The position numbers and the translations under genes are program-made. Positions 22,745 through 30,343 of a stretch of 37,097 nucleotides of DNA are shown here, piece after piece. Numbering within the stretch: the stretch's first letter is position 1; every line of letters starts with the position of its first letter. Source of the DNA: Patescibacteria group bacterium (lineage in GTDB: Bacteria > Patescibacteriota > Minisyncoccia > RBG-13-40-8-A); contig JAHILA010000013.1 of NCBI GenBank assembly GCA_018897295.1, positions 1 to 37,097 of the forward strand. The letters run 5' to 3'. The notes under the pieces are model-generated. The model was given only the letters and a program-made list of their open reading frames with translations. It ran no database searches and was not told the DNA's origin.

Positions 22745-23545
22745 TTAATGTCGGTAGAAGCCCATTAACGGTATGTTAAATTCTCTACTCAATGCTCTTA
22801 ACTGCTCTTCAATCTTATCCCAATATTTTTTATCAAATCCTGATTGATAGAGTGATAAGTAACTGGGGTATTTCTCCTTTAGAACATCTTGGATTTCTTG
22901 CCAGTTTCCGCATTTCATATTCAAGCTTTCTGCCATTACAAAATCAACTTTACCTCGAATAGCCGTAAAAATAGCTTCAAGGTTAGTCAACTCAGGTAGA
23001 ATTGGTCCGATAAAGGCGTAGGTAGTAATACCACTTCGGTGAAGAGTTTCGAGGGTCTCTATTCTTTGTTGAGGCATAGAAGAATAAGGTTCGAAGTTGC
23101 GGGCAATTTCTTGATCTGTTGTTGTGATAGTTAGACCTATTTCACATTTGCTGAACTGTTTGAACAAGTCTAAATCTCGAACAACAAGATTAGACTTAGT
23201 CAGAACAGAAACCGGAAAATCGTGTTGAACCAAAATTTCCAGAATTGCTCTAGTAACGCGATACTCCTGCTCAACTGGTTGATAGGCATCAGTGACACTT
23301 CCCAAAAGCACCATGCCTTTTTTTGGTTTTCTGGCCAACTCTCTTGCTAAAACTTCGGGAGCATTTATTTTAACATCAAGAAAATGTCCCCACGATTCGT
23401 CGTGGCCAGTAAACCTTCTCATGAAACGGGCATAACAATAGACGCAACCGTGTAGACAACCAACATAAGGATTAATACAGTAATCTACTTCTGGCAATCT
23501 ACTTTTAGTCAGAAGGGTTTTGCATTGTATAGTGTTAATTTTCAT
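22745..23545 (-). CDS. SplB-like radical SAM protein
   Basis: This 266-residue radical SAM enzyme has the CxxxCxxC cluster motif at C30, C34 and C37 (GCLHGCVYCYAR). It shows the pattern of the SplB/Rv2578c-like group: NPYVGC before the cluster, VLLGSVTDAYQPVE, LTKSNLVVRD, and TYAFIGPILP. SplB repairs spore photoproduct, but the family is broad and its members mostly uncharacterised. It follows another radical SAM gene by 1 nt, with its GGGAGG site inside the upstream gene, so the pair is coupled. The substrate is unknown. Confidence 0.88.
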   Translation of the reverse strand: MKINTIQCKTLLTKSRLPEVDYCINPYVGCLHGCVYCYARFMRRFTGHDESWGHFLDVKINAPEVLARELARKPKKGMVLLGSVTDAYQPVEQEYRVTRAILEILVQHDFPVSVLTKSNLVVRDLDLFKQFSKCEIGLTITTTDQEIARNFEPYSSMPQQRIETLETLHRSGITTYAFIGPILPELTNLEAIFTAIRGKVDFVMAESLNMKCGNWQEIQDVLKEKYPSYLSLYQSGFDKKYWDKIEEQLRALSREFNIPLMGFYRH

Positions 23546-23546
23546 A

Positions 23547-24494
23547 TTACTTTACCTCCCTTTTGTTACTTTTCTGAATGTGAGCAATTGTCCGGCAGAA
23601 TTTTGTTCTTTCAGAATAGTCTGGAATTTTTACTGCTCTTTCCAGAATTTCATCTAAATCATCTTCCGGCAGTTTACCAAGGCAAAATCCTTGGAAAGGA
23701 CGACAATTGCCATCAATAGCCCAAGCACAAGCTGTTATTGTACCATCGGGGAGAATACCAATTGAATCTACTACTGCGGGACACTTTATAGTTCCTTCCA
23801 GTATTTTGAGTGAGTGCTGAAAGAAAATTTTTGTAAAGCCGTGTAATCCTCTCAAAAACTTCATTGCCATTAGATATTCTGAACTAGAGAGAGTAAGTTC
23901 TGCAAGTTTAGTAGCTCTTCCCACAGGATAAAATCTTAATAATTCCCATTCCGAAATGCCGTTTTCACATAGCCAGCGGTATACGCTTTCAAGATTTTTC
24001 TCGGCCATTGTAGTGGAATAAAGAACGGTAACTGCTCTTGTCTTTATTCCTACAGCAACACACTTTTTCATTGCAATCATTGATGCAGGGTTGTATCCGC
24101 GAGGGCGGAAAGGATTTTCTGTCTCCGGCAGATTATCCAATGTAAACTCTACTACGCCAACTTTCTTTAGAAGCTCAAGTTTAACATCAGTGATTTTACT
24201 ACCTGTCATACTAACACCAATTTTTCTAGATTGCAACCAATGAGTAGCTTGTTTTACTACTCGGAAATCTTCATCATAATACAAAGGATCACCACCAGAA
24301 AAATCAATCTCGAAACCTCTGTCGGTCAAGATTTTTAACACTGTTAATTTTTCAGCCAGAATAAGTTCCTCTCCTTTCTCTTTTGCTTCCGAGTAAATAA
24401 AGTTTTCAGTTGTATTGCAAACATGAAATCCAGAAACACAACAAATTGCACAGTCCCAAGGACACGCTCTCGTTAAATTCCATATCACATCCAT
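23547..24494 (-). CDS. radical SAM protein with SPASM-like tail
   Basis: This 315-residue protein has CPWDCAIC (C11, C15, C18) as the radical SAM cluster motif and FSGGDPLYYD as the cofactor-binding GGD motif. The C-terminus (KCPAVVDSIGILPDGTITAC, then NCRPFQGFCLGKL) has the spaced cysteines of SPASM/twitch domains, which bind extra Fe-S clusters in peptide and protein modifiers. It leads a two-gene operon with a strong promoter and an AAGGAGG site. No small precursor peptide is visible nearby, so the target is unknown. Confidence 0.88.
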   Translation of the reverse strand: MDVIWNLTRACPWDCAICCVSGFHVCNTTENFIYSEAKEKGEELILAEKLTVLKILTDRGFEIDFSGGDPLYYDEDFRVVKQATHWLQSRKIGVSMTGSKITDVKLELLKKVGVVEFTLDNLPETENPFRPRGYNPASMIAMKKCVAVGIKTRAVTVLYSTTMAEKNLESVYRWLCENGISEWELLRFYPVGRATKLAELTLSSSEYLMAMKFLRGLHGFTKIFFQHSLKILEGTIKCPAVVDSIGILPDGTITACAWAIDGNCRPFQGFCLGKLPEDDLDEILERAVKIPDYSERTKFCRTIAHIQKSNKREVK

Positions 24495-24531
24495 TTTTCC
24501 TACCTCCTTTTTAAATTTTCAATGTGCATTT

Positions 24532-24556
24532 TCAATTCCAATTACGATGGAATTGA
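24532..24556. promoter_or_regulatory. inverted repeat at the radical SAM transcription start
   Basis: TCAATTCCA (24532-24540), 7-nt loop, TGGAATTGA (24548-24556). The right arm coincides with the predicted start site, so this is an operator or a 5' mRNA hairpin. Confidence 0.6.
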
Positions 24557-24562
24557 TATTTT

Positions 24563-24591
24563 ATCATATATTAAAATTTTAATTTTGTCAA
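24563..24591 (-). promoter_or_regulatory. promoter of the radical SAM operon
   Basis: TTGACA (24591-24586), 17-bp spacer, TATGAT (24568-24563). The -35 ends 2 bp from the right direct repeat, so the cassette carries its own promoter. Confidence 0.75.
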
Positions 24592-24592
24592 T

Positions 24593-24676
24593 TTTCAAAA
24601 CATCTTTCATAGTCAGTTGCTTAAATTTTCGAAAATTTAAACAAAAACCCCCTCGTTGAGAGGGGTTTTTGTTTTA
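24593..24676. repeat. direct repeat, right copy (SWIB 3' end plus terminator)
   Basis: Copy of 22072-22153 including the last six codons and stop of the SWIB gene and an intact terminator. No SWIB reading frame extends to its left. The stop codon of the gene at 24674 overlaps its right end. Confidence 0.9.
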
Positions 24677-24997
24677 CGCTTTATGTGATTTTGCCGTCTT
24701 AAAGAAAAAGAGAAATACTGGTACACCGATAATTATCTGCGCAATACTGGTTGCGGCTTTGCTTTGGCGTCGCGCTGTTTGATTCTCTAAACATTGTTTC
24801 TGATAATCCACTTCTGAAATAACGTTCCCTGTTTTCTCTTCCGGCATGCGAACTGCGTCGTAATAATAACAGTTATCATCCGCTTTTGTGAATATCCAGG
24901 TTTTTAATGCCAGGTCAACAAGACCGATGGCGCCGATAATTGATATTACCAGCCCGATTAAAGTCATAGCCCATAAGAAAAAATTTGCTATTTTCAT
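24674..24997 (-). CDS. two-helix membrane protein
   Basis: This 107-residue protein has helices at about 7-30 and 84-100, separated by a loop with the pattern LKTWIFTKADDNCYYYD and VDYQKQCLEN. Two cysteines in the loop could form a disulfide if it is outside the cell. I know no function. The ATG overlaps the mscL stop by 4 bp, so it is coupled to the channel gene. Confidence 0.7.
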   Translation of the reverse strand: MKIANFFLWAMTLIGLVISIIGAIGLVDLALKTWIFTKADDNCYYYDAVRMPEEKTGNVISEVDYQKQCLENQTARRQSKAATSIAQIIIGVPVFLFFFKTAKSHKA

Positions 24998-25308
24998 AAT
25001 TCTTTTTTATCTACTTTATTAAGTTTTAATGCTTTAAACCCGTAATAAACAACCAAGGCGATAATTATAAAATCTATCAAAATGGAAATAAAATGCCCAA
25101 ACCCTATATAGGATGAGCCGATATGTAAACCGAGATTTGATAAATCACCCAATCTTCCCAAGAAGATTCCGATAATCGGATTGATTAAGTCGTTGACCAA
25201 CGCGGAAACAACCTTGGAAACCGCACCGCCTAAAATAAATCCGATTGCCAGCCCCACTACGCCTTGGCTGCGTATAAAATTTATAAACTCATTTATTTTC
25301 ACATTCAT
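24994..25308 (-). CDS. mscL: large-conductance mechanosensitive channel MscL
   Basis: MscL opens under membrane tension to release solutes in osmotic downshock. The 104 residues are slightly short (family about 120-150) because of a reduced periplasmic loop and tail. Helix 1 carries the pore motif GVVGLAIGFILGGAVSKVV, followed by LVNDLINPIIG; helix 2 is FISILIDFIIIALVVY. A C-terminal charged cluster (KLNKVDKKEL) follows. Confidence 0.93.
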   Translation of the reverse strand: MNVKINEFINFIRSQGVVGLAIGFILGGAVSKVVSALVNDLINPIIGIFLGRLGDLSNLGLHIGSSYIGFGHFISILIDFIIIALVVYYGFKALKLNKVDKKEL

Positions 25309-25341
25309 AATGTAGTTTCAATAATTAATCTGCAAACATTA

Positions 25342-25449
25342 TTATTTTATCAATTTTATTTCTATTATTTTATTTTTGCTTTTTAGCCCTGAAACAATTT
25401 TAACATTATCCTCCTTCGCATCCGCTTTGACGATTATAGAAATCCGCAT
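25342..25449 (-). pseudogene. DUF167 (YggU) remnant lacking its core
   Basis: A 35-codon frame reads MRISIIVKADAKEDNVKI, then VSGLKSKNKIIEI. The first part matches the start of DUF167 proteins and the second their C-terminal strand. The central 40 or so residues, including the usual apP.dGkAN motif, are missing. No Shine-Dalgarno site is seen. It is best explained as a gene with an in-frame internal deletion. Confidence 0.5.
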
Positions 25450-25470
25450 TTAGACTGTTAAATTATTTGG

Positions 25471-25848
25471 TTAATTATTACTCCTTCTTTTTTCCGCACT
25501 TCTCACTCTTTCCTCATCCATGCCAAAATGATGGGCAATTTCGTGCCAAACCGTTTTTTTTACTATTTCTTTTATCTGCTCGTCATTGAAACAAGTTTCT
25601 TCAATTGGTTTTTGAAAAATAGTTATTTTATCCGGCAAAACTCCGGCGTAAAATCCCCTTTTTGTCTGAGGTATACCCTCGTAAAGACCGAAAAGTTTGG
25701 CATCCTTTCTAAGTTTTAATTTCTCTATCTGTCCTTCTGTTGGTTCGTCCTCAACAACAATGTCCACATTATTCATTTTTTCCAAAAACTTTTTTGGAAT
25801 CGCCTCAATCCCCTGTCTCACTAATTCTTCAAATTTTTCCCTGTCCAT
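25471..25848 (-). CDS. HExxH zincin-like metallopeptidase
   Basis: This 125-residue protein belongs to the small metallopeptidase group (PF06262-like) with the active motif HEIAHHFGMDE (102-112). Two histidines bind zinc and the glutamate is the general base. The distal GMDE is characteristic of the group. The N-terminal half has YEGIPQTKRGF and DKITIFQKPIEE. Physiological substrates are unknown. A CAGGA site lies before the ATG. Confidence 0.88.
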   Translation of the reverse strand: MDREKFEELVRQGIEAIPKKFLEKMNNVDIVVEDEPTEGQIEKLKLRKDAKLFGLYEGIPQTKRGFYAGVLPDKITIFQKPIEETCFNDEQIKEIVKKTVWHEIAHHFGMDEERVRSAEKRRSNN

Positions 25849-25861
25849 TTATCCTGTTAAA

Positions 25862-25991
25862 TCAATTTTTGCTTCTTATTTTTATTAATTCCCAAATAGC
25901 GGCCAAACTAAATAAAGGCAAGATTTAAAAATGCTATCAATAATGTAATACTTAATGCTGGCCAAAATTTATTTTTTAATAAATCATCCAT
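25862..25991 (-). pseudogene. mini membrane protein, probably frameshifted
   Basis: ATG at 25991 starts MDDLLKNKFWPALSITLLIA, then FLNLA, and stops at TAG (25908) after 27 codons. In the +1 frame the sequence continues as LFSLAAIWELIKIRSKN to TGA (25862). Dropping one T would give a smooth 42-residue single-helix protein with a basic end. AAAGGAG precedes the ATG but is very close. It may be a short functional peptide, a recent frameshift or a sequence error. Confidence 0.45.
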
Positions 25992-26030
25992 ACTCCTTTA
26001 AATTAAATTTTGGTTAGTTATTTAATGAAT

Positions 26031-26285
26031 TTATTTTAAAATTGCGATAATCAAAGAAAGAACAGCAATAATGCTCATTACAATTGACAGGTATTTCTGA
26101 AACCCTTTAAGATATTTTAATGTTTCGTTTTGATTTTCTAACGCTTCTAATTGAAATACTTCTGGTGCCGTCATTAAAGTTTTACACTTTGTACACATAA
26201 AATAAGCAGGTATAGCGCCTACTTCAAATTGCTGACTGGCATCGGTGTGTTTTTCCCATTCGTGTTCACATTTATTTTTAATCAT
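26031..26285 (-). CDS. zinc-ribbon-like protein with C-terminal membrane helix
   Basis: This 84-residue protein starts KCEHEW and has a second pair CTKC at 31-34. C6, H8, C31 and C34 could bind one zinc ion. A short helical linker leads to a C-terminal membrane helix (about 66-83), so the metal site is held at the membrane. No family is recognised. Confidence 0.6.
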   Translation of the reverse strand: MIKNKCEHEWEKHTDASQQFEVGAIPAYFMCTKCKTLMTAPEVFQLEALENQNETLKYLKGFQKYLSIVMSIIAVLSLIIAILK

Positions 26286-26336
26286 GTTTCTTGATTTATT
26301 TTTTAATTAATTTTTATCCAATCAAATTTTTCTCAA

Positions 26337-27242
26337 TTAAATAAATAACTTTTTAAATCCAGCCGTGTTAATCCAATAATTATTTTTATTCTTTTTAAGT
26401 GTTTTAAAAATGTCTTTGTTTTGTGTTTTTATTTTATTTTCAGTTGTTGAAAGTTTATCGGCATTAAGTAAAGAATTCGAATAAATACCATCTAAAAATG
26501 CCACAAAATGATAATTATTATTACTGCATTTTTTCTTAATTATTTTAGAAAGTTCTAAAACTTGTTTATTTTGCCCACCACCACCAGTATTTAAATGTTT
26601 TGCTTCTAAAAAATATATTGATTTATTATTTTTTATAATTAAATCAATTTTCTTGTCTTGTGTCCCTCTGGCTATATTAACTTTAAATAATTGTTTTATT
26701 TTTTTATTGGAAAATTCTCCTGTTGTTGATTTTACGACACACCTCTTTTGTCGTTTGAAATCATTTAATTTATTCACCAATTTAAAACCTTTTTTAATTA
26801 ATATATTAATTAACTTAGACTCTCCGACATGTCCCTTTTTTCGCGAAGACCCTTTATCAATCAACGCTTGAATCCACTCGCCAGGAACGATATCATTAAC
26901 ATCTCTTTTTATTAAATAAATTTTCGTAATTTCCTTTAAAAGATGTAAATCATTATAGGTTTCTTCAATTTTTGAATCACAAGCATTAATAAATGCGCCA
27001 AACTCGGAATAATTGGCATAATCATCTAAAAGTTTGCGTAATTCTTCAAATAAAATATCAACAATCGCTTCAGAATTTTTTTTATTAATAATTTCTTTAA
27101 TCGCTATTAATTTTTCTTTTATCAGTTTTGTTCGATTAATATATTTATGAAGATTTTTATCTTTCTCCATAAACATATAATTACTGTCTAAAAATTTTTC
27201 CGGATATTTAGCGCAATATTCTAATAATTTAATATTGTCCAT
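26337..27242 (-). CDS. PD-(D/E)XK restriction endonuclease
   Basis: This 301-residue protein is the probable nuclease of a type II restriction-modification system. The catalytic core reads KGHVGESKLINILIKKGF with an early glutamate (E141), then KKIDLIIKNNKSIYFLEAK, giving D200 and E213-x-K215. The N-terminal 120 residues are helical and may recognise DNA. It starts 4 nt after the methyltransferase stop. The gene is much more AT-rich than the chromosome, a sign of transfer. The recognition site cannot be read from sequence. Confidence 0.82.
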   Translation of the reverse strand: MDNIKLLEYCAKYPEKFLDSNYMFMEKDKNLHKYINRTKLIKEKLIAIKEIINKKNSEAIVDILFEELRKLLDDYANYSEFGAFINACDSKIEETYNDLHLLKEITKIYLIKRDVNDIVPGEWIQALIDKGSSRKKGHVGESKLINILIKKGFKLVNKLNDFKRQKRCVVKSTTGEFSNKKIKQLFKVNIARGTQDKKIDLIIKNNKSIYFLEAKHLNTGGGGQNKQVLELSKIIKKKCSNNNYHFVAFLDGIYSNSLLNADKLSTTENKIKTQNKDIFKTLKKNKNNYWINTAGFKKLFI

Positions 27243-27246
27243 ATTT

Positions 27247-28398
27247 TTAATGAAATAAAACTTTTTGATTATTATTGAGTTTATTAAAATATAAATAATT
27301 TATAAGCTTATAAACAAAATCGAAGCTAATTCTTTTTCTGCCATTATCTCTAAAATTGGTTAAAAACAAAGAAAAATGTTTCTGTCTTTCTTTATTTAAA
27401 TAATTATTAAAAAGATCAATCAATTCTTGCTGTTCTCTCAGACTTATCTTCTCTTTAAATAATAAATATGCCATATTGCGTGATGTATTTTTACCAATCA
27501 ACGCAATTGGTCCATATTTTCTAATATCCTCTAATTGTATTTTTTTGCCATTTTTATTGTCTATAGCCCTTAAAAGAATTATATTTTTTTCAAATAACTC
27601 TTTAACGTATTTATCAATATAAAAAGTTCGTTTATCTTTTATGTGATTGTATGCTAATTCAACTTTTTCACTACCGCCAAACAACAAATCTTCGGTTGCT
27701 CTGTAAATACCTAATAAATTTTTCATTGGATCGATTTTTGACCTAAATTCACCGCCCATTTGCCAACCATGTTTTTCCTCTAAAATAATTTGAATTTTTT
27801 GTTCACGCGGGAAAATTTTGGCGTTTATAACGTCTTTTTTAGATTCTCCTCTTCTTTTTTTATAGTAAAAAGAAATTACATTATAGGTTGTGTCTTCGAA
27901 AACTTGTTCTTCAAAAATATTTAAAGAAATTATTTTAAATTTGTTAAAAAATATTTTTCTTATCTTGTTTGAATTTTCTGCTGATAAAAAATTCAGAGGA
28001 ATAATTAAAATGCCTTCCTCTGAATCTAAAATGGAATTAATAGAAACTTGATATAAATCTTCAAACTCGGAATTTTTACCAATAAAATATTTATTTTTTG
28101 TTTCGTCCTTTGCTTTGTTTTTATGAAGATAAGGTGGATTTGTCAAAACAAATTTATATTTTAATGGTTTATTGATGCTATCATTTAAAAATGTTGTTTT
28201 ATCATCAATATAATTTTTATCTATATCATAGCCCTTTATAACTTTGGCTTTATTTCCCTTGGCCCATTTTATCAAATCTTGATTCCCGGCAAAAGGATCT
28301 GTTGCGTCTTTATTATAAATATACTTCTTCATCCCTTGAAGAATATAATCAGAATTTTTAGTGAAAAATTGGCCCAATTGTCTTTGTTTCTCTACCAT
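27247..28398 (-). CDS. N6-adenine DNA methyltransferase (type II R-M)
   Basis: This S-adenosylmethionine-dependent enzyme methylates adenine in DNA to protect host sites. Motifs in order are QLGQFFT (7-13), DPFAGNQDL (34-42) for the cofactor, and NPPY (87-90) for catalysis. The order is gamma-type with a C-terminal target-recognition region. I start it at MVEKQR (28398), which gives 383 residues; the longer frame to 28446 reads through a palindromic element. TATAAT ends 6 nt before this ATG. The nuclease gene follows at 4 nt. Confidence 0.87.
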   Translation of the reverse strand: MVEKQRQLGQFFTKNSDYILQGMKKYIYNKDATDPFAGNQDLIKWAKGNKAKVIKGYDIDKNYIDDKTTFLNDSINKPLKYKFVLTNPPYLHKNKAKDETKNKYFIGKNSEFEDLYQVSINSILDSEEGILIIPLNFLSAENSNKIRKIFFNKFKIISLNIFEEQVFEDTTYNVISFYYKKRRGESKKDVINAKIFPREQKIQIILEEKHGWQMGGEFRSKIDPMKNLLGIYRATEDLLFGGSEKVELAYNHIKDKRTFYIDKYVKELFEKNIILLRAIDNKNGKKIQLEDIRKYGPIALIGKNTSRNMAYLLFKEKISLREQQELIDLFNNYLNKERQKHFSLFLTNFRDNGRKRISFDFVYKLINYLYFNKLNNNQKVLFH

Positions 28399-28404
28399 AT
28401 CCTT

Positions 28405-28410
28405 ATTATA
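28405..28410 (-). promoter_or_regulatory. -10 box of the R-M operon
   Basis: TATAAT (28410-28405), 6 nt before the ATG. A weak TTGCGC 18 bp upstream lies within a palindromic element, so the repeat may supply the -35. Confidence 0.5.
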
Positions 28411-28413
28411 CCA

Positions 28414-28447
28414 CGCCATAAGCGCTACGCGCAAATAGGCGGGCAAG
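28414..28447. repeat. palindromic element next to the R-M promoter
   Basis: CGCC (28414-28417) pairs with GGCG (28438-28441) and GCGC-TAC-GCGC lies between. It ends GGGCAAG like other members of the family. Confidence 0.6.
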
Positions 28448-28473
28448 TCCCTCTTTTCCCGTTAAAATGCAAA

Positions 28474-28492
28474 CCCCGCCTTGCGGGCGGGG
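28474..28492 (-). terminator. GC hairpin after the slipin gene
   Basis: CCCCGCC (28474-28480), 5-nt loop, GGCGGGG (28486-28492). On the minus strand TTTGCATTTT follows, so it may end slipin transcripts. It resembles the mobile palindromic elements and may be one that took on this use. Confidence 0.5.
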
Positions 28493-28530
28493 AAAGTGGA
28501 TTAATATTAAGTTGATTAATAATTATTTCT

Positions 28531-29304
28531 TTAATCTTTCTTTTCCTTATCTTCGGGTCCCTTTTTGCCAAAATGCTCAAATGCCCGCAAAATCTCCAGA
28601 GGAACCGCAAAAACAATTGTATTTGATTGGTCGGAACTTATATCATTAATTGACTGCAGTGTTCTCAAATGAAGCGCGCCTTTGGCTCCAGATAGAGTTT
28701 CTGCTGCTTTTGCCATATTGTTTGCGGCAATCACCTCTCCCTCGGCCCTGATAATTATTGCTCTTTTTTCTCTTTCCGCTTCGGCTTGCTTGCCAATTAC
28801 TCTTTTCATTTCTTCGGGCAAGGTTATATCTTTCAATTCAACATTATTGACTTTTATACCCCAAGGATCGCTAGCCAAATCAATAATACTTCTGATGCTT
28901 TCTGAAACCTTATCTCTTTGTGAAAGCAATCCATCCAAATCAACCTGTCCCACAACATTTCTCATTGTTGTCTGGGCGAGTTGTGAAATGGCGTAATAAA
29001 AATCCTCAACCTCTAAGATGGCTTTTTCTGCGGAGCTGACTTTATAATAAATGACCGCATTAACCCTTACTGAAATATTATCCTTGGTAATTGCTTCCTG
29101 GTCAGGCACATCAACGGCCTTTACTCTTAAATCAACTTTTTGATAGGACTGAAAAATCGGAATAATCAATCTCCAGCCCGGATCCATCATACTGACATAC
29201 TTACCGAACATAAACTTTACGCCTTTTTGATACTGGTTAATCTGCTTTACGGAAATTGAAACAATAAATAAAACTACGCATAAAATTGTATATAAAGTTG
29301 CCAT
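28531..29304 (-). CDS. slipin/stomatin-like SPFH protein
   Basis: This 257-residue SPFH (band 7) protein forms membrane-anchored oligomeric scaffolds. An N-terminal membrane helix (about 3-19) is followed by INQYQKGVKFMFGKYVS and the SPFH core with DVPDQEAITKDNISVRVNAV and the QTTMRNVVGQVDLDGLL segment. A coiled region (EAEREKRAIIIRAEGEV) follows. Slipins are often paired with a NfeD protease, which is not visible here. Confidence 0.93.
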   Translation of the reverse strand: MATLYTILCVVLFIVSISVKQINQYQKGVKFMFGKYVSMMDPGWRLIIPIFQSYQKVDLRVKAVDVPDQEAITKDNISVRVNAVIYYKVSSAEKAILEVEDFYYAISQLAQTTMRNVVGQVDLDGLLSQRDKVSESIRSIIDLASDPWGIKVNNVELKDITLPEEMKRVIGKQAEAEREKRAIIIRAEGEVIAANNMAKAAETLSGAKGALHLRTLQSINDISSDQSNTIVFAVPLEILRAFEHFGKKGPEDKEKKD

Positions 29305-29446
29305 ATTTTTGATTCCACGATTAAATGATTAATTATTAATTATTAAGAATTGATTTTCTACTCATGTCTTCTTTTTCCCGAACACAAAAATGTATAAAAT
29401 CTCTAATTTACGTCCTTAAAATTATTTTTATTCTACTTTTTATATT

Positions 29447-29471
29447 AACACCTTGTATGAATTAAGGCGTT
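29447..29471 (-). terminator. weak terminator between deoxyribosyltransferase-like and slipin genes
   Basis: AACACCTT (29447-29454), 9-nt loop, AAGGCGTT (29464-29471). In minus-strand RNA the one mismatch becomes a G-U pair. The following U-tract is poor. The rest of the 168-bp gap holds nothing I can name. Confidence 0.4.
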
Positions 29472-29472
29472 T

Positions 29473-29916
29473 TTATTCGATTTTACTCAAATCGCCGTTG
29501 AGAATAATTGGTTTCATTCCCAAAATTTCTTCTTTGTAAGATATTTCCGGAATAGGATTGAGTAGATATATTTTCTTTTTCATGAAAAATGCAACACCTA
29601 TTTCCATTAAAGTATTGCCACCAATATAACCATTTATATTGTTTTTATCATAATTTAAAACCAAAACAACATCTGACCAATTTATTTTTTCAAAATGCCA
29701 CATTATAGCTTCTCCCTTTCTGTCCCAAATCCATTTTTCGTCTTCGCTAGCCACTTTTCTTCTTTGATAGTATTCTTTTATGGGAATTATATTACCATCA
29801 CCATCTTTAACTTCAATGGGCGGCAATTTAACTTCATTACCCGCCAGCTCTAGTTTTTCTTTAATAACTAACATTTCATCATAAAAAGCAGTACTGCCAC
29901 AAATTGTTATTTTCAT
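29473..29916 (-). CDS. nucleoside 2-deoxyribosyltransferase-like protein
   Basis: This 147-residue protein has the flavodoxin-like fold of nucleoside 2-deoxyribosyltransferases. It begins MKITICGSTAFYDEM, the phosphate or ribose loop. SDVVLVLNYDKNNINGYIGG is followed by NTLMEIGVAFFMKKKIYLL, where the glutamate matches the catalytic position of the family. It may salvage bases or cleave modified nucleotides. It overlaps nothing but starts 1 nt after the nucleotidyltransferase-like gene. Confidence 0.75.
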   Translation of the reverse strand: MKITICGSTAFYDEMLVIKEKLELAGNEVKLPPIEVKDGDGNIIPIKEYYQRRKVASEDEKWIWDRKGEAIMWHFEKINWSDVVLVLNYDKNNINGYIGGNTLMEIGVAFFMKKKIYLLNPIPEISYKEEILGMKPIILNGDLSKIE

Positions 29917-29917
29917 A

Positions 29918-30319
29918 TTATTGTTTTTGACTTAAATAATTTTCAATCAATTCTATATCTTTTTTATCTTTTTCCCTGTTGTATAATTTTTTCCATTTTA
30001 AAACTTCCTCTAATTTTACAAACGGCAAATCGTCTATTATTTCTGCTTCTTGAATTAATTTATTGATATCCCAATCTCCAGGGTGCCAGTTTTTATAAAA
30101 CTCTATGCCATTTTTTTCTAAATATTCAATACCGCTTTCTTTCTTGCCTAATTCAAAGTCCGGCCTTTTGCTAAAATCATTAAAAATATCTTCCGCAACT
30201 ATCACATCCAAATCTTCAATTTCTCTTATTCCTATAATTCCCATTGGTCCACTGCCAAAAATCGCAAATTTCCACTTCTGTAAATTAAATTCTTTCAATT
30301 TTTTAAACAATTCCTGCAT
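29918..30319 (-). CDS. minimal nucleotidyltransferase-like protein
   Basis: This 133-residue protein resembles a minimal nucleotidyltransferase: FAIFGSGPMGIIGIREIEDL, then DVIV, place a GSGP loop and D-x-D pair at about 20-40. FVKLEEVLKWKKLYNREKDK, then DIELIENYL, is the usual C-terminal helix. Possible roles are AMP transfer to protein or small molecules. No antitoxin or HEPN partner lies beside it. Confidence 0.65.
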   Translation of the reverse strand: MQELFKKLKEFNLQKWKFAIFGSGPMGIIGIREIEDLDVIVAEDIFNDFSKRPDFELGKKESGIEYLEKNGIEFYKNWHPGDWDINKLIQEAEIIDDLPFVKLEEVLKWKKLYNREKDKKDIELIENYLSQKQ

Positions 30320-30343
30320 AGATTTTCATTAAGGATTTTTGTA

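Noticed and set aside
28399-28446. N-terminal extension of the adenine methyltransferase
   Set aside because: It translates a palindromic element and the -10 box; the conserved protein begins at 28398.
29305-29472. Small gene between slipin and the deoxyribosyltransferase-like gene
   Set aside because: Only very short frames without start signals; just a weak hairpin is supported.
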